In this document: piece after piece, positions 7,492 to 16,578 of the stretch
How positions within the stretch are numbered: the first letter of the stretch is position 1
Layout: each line of letters begins with the position of its first letter
Assembly: GCF_025398155.2 (NCBI RefSeq)
Contig: NZ_CP104562.2
Location: 4,526,001 to 4,590,000 of the forward strand
Direction: 5' to 3'
DNA: 64,000 nt
Source: Roseateles amylovorans
GTDB lineage: Bacteria > Pseudomonadota > Gammaproteobacteria > Burkholderiales > Burkholderiaceae_C
Position numbers and translations under genes: made by a program
The notes under the pieces: generated by a model
Seen by the model: only the letters and a program-made list of their open reading frames with translations
Database searches by the model: none
What the model was told of the DNA's origin: nothing

Positions 7492-9957
7492 TCAGCCCCC
7501 GCCGCCGCGTTTGCGTCGCGTGGCGGACTTGGTCGCGCCGGCGCCCTTGCCACCTCCACCCACAGCGCCGCTGGCCTTGCCCGCCACCGACTTGACGGCG
7601 GTGCGCGCCGTCTGCTTCACGGCCTTGACCGGATGGGTCGACGCACTCTTCGTGGCTCGAGCCGCCTTGCGGCGCTCCACCTTCAGGGCGCGGTCCGCTT
7701 GCTCAATGCGCTCCAGGGCGTCGACAGCGGTCGGCGGATCCGGGGGCGGCATCGGCATCGGCTCGACGGTGGCAGCAGGCGCGGCCGCGGCTTCGCGGCG
7801 CACGCGCTTGTCGCCGCGCTTGTCGTGCCGGCGGGAATCGCCGTGTTTATCGCGCATGGCGCGCTGCAGCTGGCGGGCTTCATCCTGCTCGCGGACCAGT
7901 CGGAAGTCGATCTTGCGACCGTCCAGATCCACGCGACTGACCTGCACCTGCACCCGCGCGCCGGTGGCATAGCGGATGCCGGTGCGTTCGCCGCGGAGCT
8001 CCTGGCGGACATCGTCGAAACGGAAGTACTCGCCACCGAGCTCGGTGATGTGGATCAGGCCCTCGACATAGAGCGCATCGAGCTGCACGAACAAACCGAA
8101 GCTGGTGACGGCGCTGACCGTGCCGGAGAACTCCTCACCCAGGTGGTCGCGCATGAAGCGGCACTTGAGCCAGGCCTCGACATCGCGTGAGGCCTCGTCA
8201 GCACGGCGTTCATTGGCGCTGCAATGCGCGCCGACGATTTCCCAGCGTTCGACCTCGGTGGAGGCCGTCGCCGGCGTCAGGGTCTTGGTGGGGCGCCCGG
8301 GCCGCTTGGGCATCGGGTTGGCCGCGTCCATCTTGTGCGCGTCCAGGGTGTACTTCTTGTTCCCCAGCAGCGACTTGATGACGCGATGCACCAACAGGTC
8401 GGGATAGCGACGGATCGGGCTGGTGAAGTGGGTATACGCCTGGTAGGCCAAGCCGAAGTGGCCCGCATTCATCGGCGTATAGATCGCCTGCTGCATCGAG
8501 CGCAGCAACATGGCGTGGATCTGCGTGGCGTCCGGGCGGTCCTTGGTGGACTGCGCGATCGCCTGGAACTCGCCCGGCGTCGGATCGTCGCTGATGCCCA
8601 TGCCGATGCCCAGCGCGCGCAGGTAGGCCTGCAGCGAGGTGCGCTTTTCCGGCGTCGGGCCTTCGTGGACACGGTAGAGCGACGCATGCTTGCCACCGGC
8701 GATGAAGTCCGCCGCGCAGACGTTCGCCGCGAGCATGGCCTCTTCGATCAGGCGATGGGCTTCGTTGCGGGTGCGTGGGACGATCTTCTCGATACGGCCG
8801 TTGTCGTCGCAGATGATCTGCGTCTCGGTGGTCTCGAAGTCGACCGCACCCCGCTTGGCGCGTTGCGACAGCAGCGCACGGTAGACCTCATGCAGATGCA
8901 GCAGATGCGGCACCAGCGTGCGCCGCTTCGCGGCTTCCGGACCATGGGTGTTGCCCAGGATCGCAGCGACTTCGGTGTAGGTCAGGCGCGCATGCGAGTT
9001 GATGACCGCCGGATAGAACTGATAGGCCTGCACTTCGCCGGCCTCGTCCACCAGCATGTCGCAGACCATCGAGAGACGGTCCTGATCCGGATTCAGCGAG
9101 CACAAGCCGTTGGACAGCTTCTCCGGCAGCATCGGGATGACGCGACGCGGGAAGTAGACCGAGGTGGCGCGCTCATAGGCATCGTGGTCCAGCGCCTCGC
9201 CGGGCTTGACGTAATGGCTGACGTCGGCGATGGCCACCAGCAGGCGCCAGCCCTTGAAAGCGGTCTTGCCGCGACCTTGCTTGTGCGGCTCGCAATACAC
9301 CGCGTCGTCGAAGTCGCGTGCGTCTTCGCCGTCGATCGTGACCAGCGCGACATCGCGCAGGTCGATGCGGTTCTTCATGTCCACCGCGCGGACCTTGTCC
9401 GGCAGTTTCGCGGCCTGGGCCAGCGTGTCGGGACTGAAGGCGTGCGGCACCTCGTACTTGCGCACCGCGATCTCGATCTCCATGCCGGGATCATCGATCT
9501 CGCCCAGCACTTCCGTGACGCGGCCCACCGGCTGCGAATACAGCGAGGGCGGTTCGGTCAGTTCCACCGCGACGATCTGGCCGGCGGTGGCATTGGCGAT
9601 GGCGTTCTTCGGGATCAGGATGTCCTGGCCGTAGCGCTTGTCTTCGGGCGCCACGAGCCAGATGCCTGACTCCAGCAGCAGCCGGCCGATGATGGGCTTT
9701 TTGCGGCGATTCAGGATTTCGAGCACGCGCCCTTCGGGACGACCGCGTTTATCGAGTCGAACGACTCTCACCCGTAGACGGTCGCCGTGCATCACGGCGT
9801 GCATCTCTTGCGACGACAGGTAGACGTCCGCCTGACCGTCGTCGGGCATCAGAAATCCGTGCCCGTCGCGATGACCTTGAACAGTGCCTTCGACCTCACC
9901 CATCAGTTGCCCGGATGAGGCGCTTGCGCCCTTGAAGTTTTTGCTAGTAGAATCCAA
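7492..9957 (-). CDS. rnr: Ribonuclease R
   Basis: 3'-5' exoribonuclease that degrades structured RNA and takes part in rRNA and tmRNA quality control. Order: OB/cold-shock segment (GTVQGHRDGHGFLM), second cold-shock domain, RNB catalytic domain with the acidic cluster DGEDARDFDDAVYC, then an S1 domain (FSGTVSAVTSFGLFVQLDA), then a Lys/Ala/Gly-rich basic tail of about 110 residues. The usual N-terminal winged-helix domain of betaproteobacterial RNase R is missing. A longer frame would run into the tRNA gene, so it is not used. I chose a TTG start with AGGAAAG upstream; an ATG at 9903 is the alternative. Confidence 0.9.
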   Translation of the reverse strand: MDSTSKNFKGASASSGQLMGEVEGTVQGHRDGHGFLMPDDGQADVYLSSQEMHAVMHGDRLRVRVVRLDKRGRPEGRVLEILNRRKKPIIGRLLLESGIWLVAPEDKRYGQDILIPKNAIANATAGQIVAVELTEPPSLYSQPVGRVTEVLGEIDDPGMEIEIAVRKYEVPHAFSPDTLAQAAKLPDKVRAVDMKNRIDLRDVALVTIDGEDARDFDDAVYCEPHKQGRGKTAFKGWRLLVAIADVSHYVKPGEALDHDAYERATSVYFPRRVIPMLPEKLSNGLCSLNPDQDRLSMVCDMLVDEAGEVQAYQFYPAVINSHARLTYTEVAAILGNTHGPEAAKRRTLVPHLLHLHEVYRALLSQRAKRGAVDFETTETQIICDDNGRIEKIVPRTRNEAHRLIEEAMLAANVCAADFIAGGKHASLYRVHEGPTPEKRTSLQAYLRALGIGMGISDDPTPGEFQAIAQSTKDRPDATQIHAMLLRSMQQAIYTPMNAGHFGLAYQAYTHFTSPIRRYPDLLVHRVIKSLLGNKKYTLDAHKMDAANPMPKRPGRPTKTLTPATASTEVERWEIVGAHCSANERRADEASRDVEAWLKCRFMRDHLGEEFSGTVSAVTSFGLFVQLDALYVEGLIHITELGGEYFRFDDVRQELRGERTGIRYATGARVQVQVSRVDLDGRKIDFRLVREQDEARQLQRAMRDKHGDSRRHDKRGDKRVRREAAAAPAATVEPMPMPPPDPPTAVDALERIEQADRALKVERRKAARATKSASTHPVKAVKQTARTAVKSVAGKASGAVGGGGKGAGATKSATRRKRGGGG

Positions 9958-10058
9958 GTCTTTCCTGAAACGCCAAAGCGGTTCTAGAGATTGAAGGTTC
10001 AAGGATAACTTCCATTGAGGTTCTTGAGCACAGTTTCTTAGTACTTCTTTTGGACCTT

Positions 10059-10143
<85 letters not shown>

Positions 10144-10155
10144 AATTCCAATAAA

Positions 10156-10185
10156 GCAACCGGCCTCGCGCCGGTTGCTTTTTTT
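10156..10185 (+). terminator. Intrinsic terminator after tRNA-Leu
   Basis: Nine-base perfect stem (gcaaccggc / gccggttgc) with loop ctcgc, followed by seven T residues, 12 bases after the CCA end. Confidence 0.92.
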
Positions 10186-10401
10186 GTGCCCGCAGCGATG
10201 CCGCGCCCCACCCGTACCGGATGACGCCGCCCCCTCCCCACGAGGGCCATCGCTTCGAGCGACTGTGTGGTCCTCACACTTCGCGCTGGGTATCGGTCCG
10301 GCGGCTCTGCGACTCAGGGGCACGTCTCATTGCCTCAGCGGATCGCAGCAACTCGAACGGGAGACTCGCCGTCATTCGTGATTCGTCGCTCGGCTCGGCT
10401 C

Positions 10402-10436
10402 GGTCGATCGGCTTGGTCGATCGGCTCGGTCGATCG
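10402..10436. repeat. 13-bp tandem repeat, 2.7 copies
   Basis: Unit ggtcgatcggctt/c repeated twice in full and once in part, preceded by shorter cggct repeats. Purely intergenic. Confidence 0.8.
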
Positions 10437-10513
10437 AAGCGGCGCAAGCTGCGGGCTCGGGGAGCGAATGCGGCAGCGTCTGAGCGGACCGAGCCCGCAG
10501 CTTGCGCCGCTTC
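10436..10513. repeat. 25-bp perfect inverted repeat
   Basis: Arms at 10436-10460 and 10489-10513 are exact reverse complements, each containing gcggcgcaagctgcgggc or its complement, around a 28-base loop. No T run follows, so it is not a simple terminator. Confidence 0.85.
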
Positions 10514-10621
10514 CTGCTCGGTCGAGCGCAGGACGCCATCACCGACCCGCGACCCCGCTTGGAGAAGGGGCGACGCACCGCCCCAAACCTCTGCCACCCC
10601 CGCAAATCCGTCGCGCAAAAG

Positions 10622-10651
10622 AAAAGGGCCAGCATCACTGCCGGCCCTTTT
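10622..10651. terminator. Intrinsic terminator downstream of the phosphoribosyltransferase gene
   Basis: Stem aaaagggcc / ggcccttt with a 12-base loop, flanked by A and T tracts so that it can work on both strands. It lies 40 bases past the minus-strand stop codon at 10694. Confidence 0.75.
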
Positions 10652-10693
10652 CTCCATCAGAGCGAGTACGCCCAAGATCTCAGATCTCAGACC

Positions 10694-11215
10694 TCAGATC
10701 GCAAACTTCTTCGCCAGCGCATCAGGCCGCAGCGCGTCGTAGTCCTCGAACGGCTGATGGATCCATGGGCTGGTGGTCAGCAGATCGACGTAATAGTCCG
10801 GCGTGTAGGTCGAGACGCTCTTGGTCCAGATGACTGCCGAGCGCAGTTCCTGGATCGAGGGCATGCCGCGCAGCCGCTCCACCACCGCCTTGAGCGTGAC
10901 GCCCGAGTCGGCCAGGTCGTCCACCAGCAGCACGCGGCCTGCCAGTTCGCCCTTGGGCATGGTGATGTACTTGGCAATGTCCAGGCGACCCTGGATGGTG
11001 CCCGCCTCAGCGCGGTAGGAGCTGGTGGACATGATGCCCAACGGCTTGTCGAAAACGCGCGACAGCACGTCGCCCGGCCGCATGCCGCCGCGGGCCAGGC
11101 ACAGGATCTGGTCGAACTCCCAACCCGAGGCATGCACCTTCAGCGCCAGGCGTTCGATCAGCAAGTGGTATTCGTCCCAGGACACGTACAAGTGCTTGCC
11201 GTCGTCGGTCAACAT
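10694..11215 (-). CDS. Phosphoribosyltransferase (purine type)
   Basis: Type I phosphoribosyltransferase, 173 aa, cytoplasmic. The PRPP loop is VLLVDDLADSGVTL at residues 95-108, and LCLARGGMRPGDVL (39-51) matches the flexible-loop and early core region. Related proteins are annotated as hypoxanthine/xanthine/guanine phosphoribosyltransferases that salvage purine bases, which fits its place 58 bases after purA. The exact base specificity cannot be read. Start supported by GAGGAG upstream. A terminator follows. Confidence 0.85.
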   Translation of the reverse strand: MLTDDGKHLYVSWDEYHLLIERLALKVHASGWEFDQILCLARGGMRPGDVLSRVFDKPLGIMSTSSYRAEAGTIQGRLDIAKYITMPKGELAGRVLLVDDLADSGVTLKAVVERLRGMPSIQELRSAVIWTKSVSTYTPDYYVDLLTTSPWIHQPFEDYDALRPDALAKKFAI

Positions 11216-11273
11216 GGGGAGGGCTCCTCAGGGATGGATGGGTCAGATCAGGAAACTCGGCCTGGTGGACAAC

Positions 11274-12620
11274 TCAGGCCTGGAACGGGTGCTGCAGCAA
11301 GATGGTGTGATCCCGGTCAGGACCGGTCGACACCATGGCGATCGGCGCACCGATCACCTCTTCCACGCGCTTCAGGTAGGCGCGCGCATTGGTCGGCAGC
11401 GCATCCCAGCGGGTGATGCCAAAGGTGCTTTCGGTCCAGCCGGGGAACACTTCATAGATGGGCTGGCAGGCCACGATGTCGTCCGCATCCAGCGGGAGGA
11501 TGTCGATGCGCTTGCCGTGCAGCTCGTAGCCCACGCACATGTTGATTTCAGCGAGGCCATCCAGCACATCGAGCTTGGTCAGGCACAGGCCGCTGATGCC
11601 GTTGATGATGATGGAGCGCTTCAGGGCCGCCGCATCCAGCCAGCCGCAGCGACGCGCGCGACCGGTCACGGTGCCACGCTCCTGGCCGACGGTCGACAGA
11701 TGGTGACCGACGGTGCCGGGGGTTTCCCAGTCCAGCTCGGTGGGGAACGGGCCCGAACCCACTCGGGTGGCATAGGCCTTGGTGATGCCCAGCATGTAGT
11801 GCAGCATCTGCGGACCCACGCCCGCACCCGCCGCGGCATTGCCGGCGACGCAATTGCTGGAGGTGACGTAAGGATAGGTGCCGTGGTCGATGTCCAGCAG
11901 CGTTCCCTGGGCGCCTTCGAACAGGATGTTCTGGCCGGCCAGGTGTGCCTTGTGCAGCATGTAGCCCACGTCGGCCATCATCGGCTTGATCTGCTCAGCC
12001 AGCGACATGGCGTGGTCGTAGATCGGCTGGAATTCAAGCGGCTTGGACTTCAGGTAGCCCGACAGCGAGACGTTGTGCAGTTCGACCAGCTCCTTGAGCT
12101 TCTTGGCGAAGCGCTCCGGATGCTTCAGGTCCTGCACACGCAGGGCGCGGCGAGCCACCTTGTCCTCATAGGCCGGGCCGATGCCCTTGCCGGTGGTGCC
12201 GATCTTGCCGCTGCCGCTGCTTTCGCGCAGCAATTCGCGAGCGCGGTCGACCTCGACGTGGAACGGGAGAATCAGCGGGCAGGACTCGCTGATGAACAGC
12301 CGCGAGCGGACTTCGACGCCCGCCTTTTCCAGGCGTTCGATCTCGGTCATCAGATGGGTGGGGTCCAGCACCACGCCGTTGCCGATGTAGCAGGCCACGC
12401 CGTCGCGCATGATGCCCGAGGGGATCAATTGCAGCGCCGTCTTGACGCCCTTGATCACCAGCGTGTGGCCGGCGTTGTGGCCGCCTTGGAAGCGGACCAC
12501 GCCTTCGGCATGATCGGTCAGCCAGTCGACGACCTTGCCCTTGCCTTCGTCACCCCATTGGGTGCCGACCACCACCACGTTGCGGCCGCGCGCGATCTCA
12601 CTGCTTTGCATGTTGTTCAT
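11274..12620 (-). CDS. purA: Adenylosuccinate synthetase
   Basis: Joins IMP and aspartate using GTP to make adenylosuccinate, the first committed step to AMP. From the chosen ATG it is 448 aa. GTQWGDEGKGK at about 19-29 is the P-loop-like GTP site; GGHNAGHT, GTTGKGIGPAYEDK and FEGAQGTLLDIDHGTYPYVTSS (split here for length: the segment near residue 245) are conserved active-site regions. An ATG three codons further in (12611) is equally possible. It lies 32 bases after hisZ on the same strand, the conserved hfl-hisZ-purA order. Confidence 0.97.
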   Translation of the reverse strand: MNNMQSSEIARGRNVVVVGTQWGDEGKGKVVDWLTDHAEGVVRFQGGHNAGHTLVIKGVKTALQLIPSGIMRDGVACYIGNGVVLDPTHLMTEIERLEKAGVEVRSRLFISESCPLILPFHVEVDRARELLRESSGSGKIGTTGKGIGPAYEDKVARRALRVQDLKHPERFAKKLKELVELHNVSLSGYLKSKPLEFQPIYDHAMSLAEQIKPMMADVGYMLHKAHLAGQNILFEGAQGTLLDIDHGTYPYVTSSNCVAGNAAAGAGVGPQMLHYMLGITKAYATRVGSGPFPTELDWETPGTVGHHLSTVGQERGTVTGRARRCGWLDAAALKRSIIINGISGLCLTKLDVLDGLAEINMCVGYELHGKRIDILPLDADDIVACQPIYEVFPGWTESTFGITRWDALPTNARAYLKRVEEVIGAPIAMVSTGPDRDHTILLQHPFQA

Positions 12621-12652
12621 CCAATGAAGAGGTTGGTTGATGGGGGCGCGGC

Positions 12653-13816
12653 TCAGAGCGCGCGCACCACCCATTGACCGCCGGCCTGGGCCAGTTCGCG
12701 GTCGCATTCGAATTCGTCGTTCTCTTGGTCATGGCCTGGGAGGACACAGACCACGGTTTCACCCTGCTCCCGCAGGCGGCGCACCGCCGCGCGGAGATCG
12801 GGATCCTCACCCCACGGCGCGCGCACGGCGGCCCGCAGCGACGTGGCGGGGATCAGGCCCACCACGGTCTTGAGATCCAGACTGAAGCCCACGGCCGGAC
12901 GGCGCCGACCGAAGACGGCACCCACTTCGTCGTAGCGTCCACCGCGCAGCACGGCGTCATTGCAGCCATCGGCGTAGAGCGCAAAGCGCGCGCCGCTGTA
13001 ATAGCCGAAGCCCGGCAGATCGGCGAGATCCACCCCGATGCGCACCTCCGGGTAGGAGGCCCTCAGGTGGCGGATGAGCCAGTCCAGGTCGTCCAGTGCC
13101 GCGGCGATCAACGGATGCGCGGGCAGACGCTCACGCGCCTGCGCCAGCACCTCGACGCCGCCGTACAGGCCCAGCAGCGCCTGCAGGCCGTCGATGGCCG
13201 AGGGAGGGAGCTCGTCGGAGAAGGCGGCCACACCCGCCGCATCCTTGGCGGCCATGGCGGCCACGAGGGCTTGAAGTCGGTCCTCACCCAGCGTGTGGTC
13301 GCCGAGCACGCCACGCACGAGACGCGCATCGCCGAGATCCAACGTCAGGCCGGTCAGGCCCGCGCGCTGCATCGCATCGAGGGCGAGTTCCTGCGCTTCG
13401 AGGTCGGCTTCCAGGCCTTGATGACCGTAGATCTCCACGCCGAACTGCAACGGTTCACGGGTGGCCGTGAGGCCTTCGGCGCGCGTATGCAGCACCGGGC
13501 CGCAATAGCAGAGCCGGGTGACGCCGTCGCGGTTGAGCAGGTGGGCATCGATCCGAGCCACCTGGGGTGTGGTGTCCGCACGCAAGCCCAAGCTGCGGCC
13601 GGACAGTTGGTCCACCAGCTTGAAGGTCTTGAGATCCAGTGCCTGACCGGTTCCGGAAAGCAGCGAGTCGAGATGCTCCAGCATAGGAGGCATCACCAGC
13701 TCGCAACCGTAGGTCCGCGCCATGTCCAGCAACTCACGGCGCAGTTCTTCGATGCGGCGGGCCTGGGAGGGCAGGACGTCAGCAATGTGCTCGGGCAGCA
13801 GCCAAGCAGAGGCCAT
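12653..13816 (-). CDS. hisZ: ATP phosphoribosyltransferase regulatory subunit HisZ
   Basis: Histidyl-tRNA-synthetase-like protein of 387 aa that forms a hetero-octamer with short-form HisG and gives it histidine feedback control. It shows the class II synthetase core (RADTTPQVARIDAHLL, FGVEIYGHQGLEADLE, GGRYDEVGAVFGR) but lacks the anticodon-binding domain, as HisZ does. The true HisS is encoded separately in this window at 21.6-22.9 kb, which supports the HisZ call. It sits between a DUF2065 gene and purA. Confidence 0.95.
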   Translation of the reverse strand: MASAWLLPEHIADVLPSQARRIEELRRELLDMARTYGCELVMPPMLEHLDSLLSGTGQALDLKTFKLVDQLSGRSLGLRADTTPQVARIDAHLLNRDGVTRLCYCGPVLHTRAEGLTATREPLQFGVEIYGHQGLEADLEAQELALDAMQRAGLTGLTLDLGDARLVRGVLGDHTLGEDRLQALVAAMAAKDAAGVAAFSDELPPSAIDGLQALLGLYGGVEVLAQARERLPAHPLIAAALDDLDWLIRHLRASYPEVRIGVDLADLPGFGYYSGARFALYADGCNDAVLRGGRYDEVGAVFGRRRPAVGFSLDLKTVVGLIPATSLRAAVRAPWGEDPDLRAAVRRLREQGETVVCVLPGHDQENDEFECDRELAQAGGQWVVRAL

Positions 13817-14025
13817 GGACGTTCAGGGGAGGGGTTAAAAACGGCATTGTACCGGGGTCGAGGCGAACCCCGGCGTACTGCGCACGCACTCGATCGTCCG
13901 TCGCGCATTCCGGCGACGGCCAGCACGGCAATTCAGCACGGATCCACGCCGCAGCCAGAGGCAGGACGCTCGCCGCTCGTGCGATCGGGAGATCTGCAGA
14001 TCCAGGCGATCAGCGGATCAAGCGA

Positions 14026-14217
14026 TCAGCCGATGACGATCCACAACAACAGTCCGCCGCAGAGCATGCTGGCCAATCCGAGAAAACGGAGTTGGCCGTC
14101 GCTCATCGCCATGAGTTGTCCGAAGAGCCGCCGCCGCGCTGACGGGTTCAGCAATGGCATCAGCCCTTCGGCCATCAGCATCAGCGCCACGGCGACCCAC
14201 CAGGCTGCGCCGCTCAT
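14026..14217 (-). CDS. DUF2065 family small membrane protein
   Basis: A 63-aa protein with two predicted transmembrane segments (about residues 5-23 and 43-62), beginning MSGAAWWVAVALMLMAEG. It matches the DUF2065/YjeT family, which commonly sits between hflC and hisZ or purA. Function unknown; its position suggests a link to the HflKC membrane complex. The start region lies in a four-copy 21-bp repeat, so three extra ATG-AGC-GGC starts lie upstream in the same frame, cut off by a TGA. Confidence 0.85.
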   Translation of the reverse strand: MSGAAWWVAVALMLMAEGLMPLLNPSARRRLFGQLMAMSDGQLRFLGLASMLCGGLLLWIVIG

Positions 14218-14287
14218 TGATCAGGCAGCGCCGCTCATTGACGACGCAGCGCCGCTCATCGACCAAGCCGCGCCGCTCATGGTCAAA
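14204..14287. repeat. 21-bp tandem repeat, four copies, each carrying a start codon
   Basis: Four units of 21 bp at 14204, 14225, 14246 and 14267 share the core gcgccgctcat. Read on the minus strand each gives ATGAGCGGCGC. The ATGs end at 14217, 14238, 14259 and 14280, exactly 21 bases apart. The first is the DUF2065 start; a TGA lies between the second and first. Confidence 0.92.
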
Positions 14288-14313
14288 ACGCCTGCGCCGA
14301 CTGCAGCACGCGC

Positions 14314-15225
14314 TTACTTGCGCGGCGAAGGGGCGGCGCCACCGCCCTGCCCGCTCGGCGCACCGTTGCGCAGTGCCTTGAAGAACTCACTGCTCGACGG
14401 ATCGACCACAATCACATCGTTCTTGCTGCGCCAGGTCGAACGATAGGCGTCCAAGGAGCGATAGAACTGCGCGAAGGCCGGATCGCGGCTGAAGGCTTCC
14501 GCGTACAGGGCGGAGGCCTTGGCATCACCCTCACCCATCACCTTCTGAGCATCACGATAGGCTTCGGCAATGATGATCTCGCGTTGCTTGTCGGCATCGG
14601 CCTTGATCTTCTCGCCTTCGGCCGAGCCGGTCGAACGCAGCTCGTTGGCCACGCGCACACGCTCCGACTTCATGCGGTTGTAGACCGCCTCGGTGATGTT
14701 GGACGAGAAGTCCACCCGCTTGACCCGCACATCGACGATCTCGATGCCGAACTGCTTGGCTTCCTCTTCCAGACGCCGGCGCACATCCTGCATGACCTTT
14801 TCGCGCTCGGTGGCCAGCACGGCACGCACGGTTCGACGGGTCACCTCTTCGTTCAGCGCGGCCTGCACGATCGGGCTGAGCCGGGTGTCGAGGTTGCGCA
14901 TGCTGGTGCCGCTGTTGCGAATGAACTGGCGGGCATCGACGATGCGCCACTTCACCAGCCAGTCGATCACCAGGCTCTTCTTCTCGGCGGTGAAGATCGG
15001 GCGCGAATCGGGGCTGTCCAGCGTCTGCACGCGACGGTCCACGAACACCACGTTCTGCAGCGGCGGGGGCAGCTTGAACTTCAGACCCGGCTCGGTGATG
15101 ACTTCCTTGATCTCACCCAGCGAATAGACCACGGCGGCCTGGCGCTGGTCGACCACAAACAGCGTCGAGCTCAGGAGGACGAACAGGATCAACAGGCCCA
15201 GGACAACGGAAACGATGCGATTCAT
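14314..15225 (-). CDS. hflC: HflC, modulator of FtsH protease
   Basis: Inner-membrane SPFH/prohibitin-family protein of 303 aa that forms the large HflKC cage around FtsH and modulates membrane protein turnover. One N-terminal membrane segment (about residues 5-25), then the SPFH domain (VDQRQAAVVYSLGEI, LVKWRIVDARQFI, LDTRLSPIVQAALNEEV) and a coiled coil rich in charged residues. The C-terminal Gly/Ser/Pro tail is short. The stop of hflK lies 20 bases upstream, so the two are co-translated from one transcript. Confidence 0.96.
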   Translation of the reverse strand: MNRIVSVVLGLLILFVLLSSTLFVVDQRQAAVVYSLGEIKEVITEPGLKFKLPPPLQNVVFVDRRVQTLDSPDSRPIFTAEKKSLVIDWLVKWRIVDARQFIRNSGTSMRNLDTRLSPIVQAALNEEVTRRTVRAVLATEREKVMQDVRRRLEEEAKQFGIEIVDVRVKRVDFSSNITEAVYNRMKSERVRVANELRSTGSAEGEKIKADADKQREIIIAEAYRDAQKVMGEGDAKASALYAEAFSRDPAFAQFYRSLDAYRSTWRSKNDVIVVDPSSSEFFKALRNGAPSGQGGGAAPSPRK

Positions 15226-15245
15226 TGTTGTGTTCTCCCTGGCGA

Positions 15246-16529
15246 TCAGCGGCCGTCGCGGTCGCGACCACGCAGGTTGTCGCGAGAGCGGACATCAGAG
15301 TTCAGCACGCTGGAACCGGTGGTCGGCTCCTGCGGCACGGCGGGCGTCGGCACCGAGGTGGTGACGGTGCCCGTGCTTTGCTGCATCAGCTTGTCCAGCG
15401 GCAGGTACAGCAGGTTGGAGTTGGAGCGGCTGTCGACCATCACCTTGGACACGCGCGAATAGACCTGCTGCATCGTGTCGATGTAGAGGCGATCACGGGT
15501 CACGGCCGGCGCACGCTGGTACTCGGTGAGCACGCTGCGGAAGCGATCGGCCTCACCCTCGGCGGTGGCGACGACCTTGGCGCGGTAGCCTTCGGCCTCC
15601 TCGCGCAACCGGGCCGCCTGGCCTTGCGCACGGGGAATGACGTCGTTGGCATAGGCCTCGCCCTCGTTCTTCAGGCGTTCGCGGTCGGCGTTGGCGCGGA
15701 AGGCATCATCGAAGGCGGCCTGAACCTGCTCCGGTGCCTGCACGCTGCCGACGTTGACGTTGACGACCTGGATGCCGGTCTTCAACCGGTCGAGCTGGAC
15801 CTGGATCGACTTCGCCAGATCGACGGCGATGGCGTCACGCTGCTCATAGAGCACCGAATCCATGTTGCTGCGACCGACGATCTCGCGCACCGCCGATTCC
15901 GCTGCCTGGGAGACGGCTTCATCGGTGTTGACGTTCTCGAACAGATAGTCGCGCGAATCCTTCAGCCGGTACTGGACGGTGAAGCGGATGTCGACGATGT
16001 TCTCGTCCTGCGTCAGCATGGACGAATCGCGCAGGCCGGTGGCCTGTCCGACCTGGCTGCGCCCGCCGACTTCGACCGACTGCAGCTGAGTGAACTGCAC
16101 CACCTCATGCGCCTGGAACGGGTACGGGAAGCGGTACTGGATGCCGGCGTCCACCGTGCGGCTGTATTTGCCGAAGGAGGTGATCACCCCCTGCTGGCCT
16201 TCCTGCACGATGAACACACCGCTGGCCAGCCAGCCCAGCGCCACCACACCCACCACCAGACCGGCGCCGATGCCGGCGCCCTTCATGTCCGGCTGGAAGT
16301 TGTTGCCGCCGGCGCCATTGCCACCGCCAGTGCCGCCGCTGTCACCGCCGCGACCACCGAACAGGCGCGAGAGCTTGCGGTTGAAGTCGCGCCAGAGCTC
16401 GTCCAGATCCGGCGGGCCTTCATTGCGGCCGTTGCTCATCCACAGGCCCACCCAGCGGCGCAGGCCGCCGGTCCCCTGATGAGGGGCACGTCCACGGCCA
16501 GCGACGGACATGCTGTCGTCTTGGTTCAT
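15246..16529 (-). CDS. hflK: HflK, modulator of FtsH protease
   Basis: Partner of HflC, about 427 aa. The N-terminus is cytoplasmic and glycine-rich (GGRGGDSGGTGGGNGAGG), followed by PPDLDELWRDF-type helix residues, one membrane segment (GLVVGVVALGWLASGVFIV) and an SPFH domain (VQEGQQGVITSFGKY, VDIRFTVQYRLKD, TIMDSVLYE-like NMDSVLYEQRD). The second of two close ATGs is used because AGGA lies at the right distance. The tail is proline/threonine-rich and disordered. It follows hflX by 49 bases. Confidence 0.95.
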   Translation of the reverse strand: MNQDDSMSVAGRGRAPHQGTGGLRRWVGLWMSNGRNEGPPDLDELWRDFNRKLSRLFGGRGGDSGGTGGGNGAGGNNFQPDMKGAGIGAGLVVGVVALGWLASGVFIVQEGQQGVITSFGKYSRTVDAGIQYRFPYPFQAHEVVQFTQLQSVEVGGRSQVGQATGLRDSSMLTQDENIVDIRFTVQYRLKDSRDYLFENVNTDEAVSQAAESAVREIVGRSNMDSVLYEQRDAIAVDLAKSIQVQLDRLKTGIQVVNVNVGSVQAPEQVQAAFDDAFRANADRERLKNEGEAYANDVIPRAQGQAARLREEAEGYRAKVVATAEGEADRFRSVLTEYQRAPAVTRDRLYIDTMQQVYSRVSKVMVDSRSNSNLLYLPLDKLMQQSTGTVTTSVPTPAVPQEPTTGSSVLNSDVRSRDNLRGRDRDGR

Positions 16530-16578
16530 ACGCATCCTGATGAGGAATTCTTGTTGCGAGTATCGGGCATCCCCGCCG

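Larger units (their letters stand above)
10186..10621. other. Gene-free spacer with repeats
   Basis: No convincing gene on either strand; open frames here lack recognisable domains and ribosome-binding sites. The spacer holds a 13-bp tandem repeat and a 25-bp perfect inverted repeat, listed separately. Confidence 0.6.

Noticed and set aside
10402..10513. CRISPR array
   Set aside because: The repeated units are 13 bp without spacers, and no cas gene is present; the inverted repeat is a single pair.
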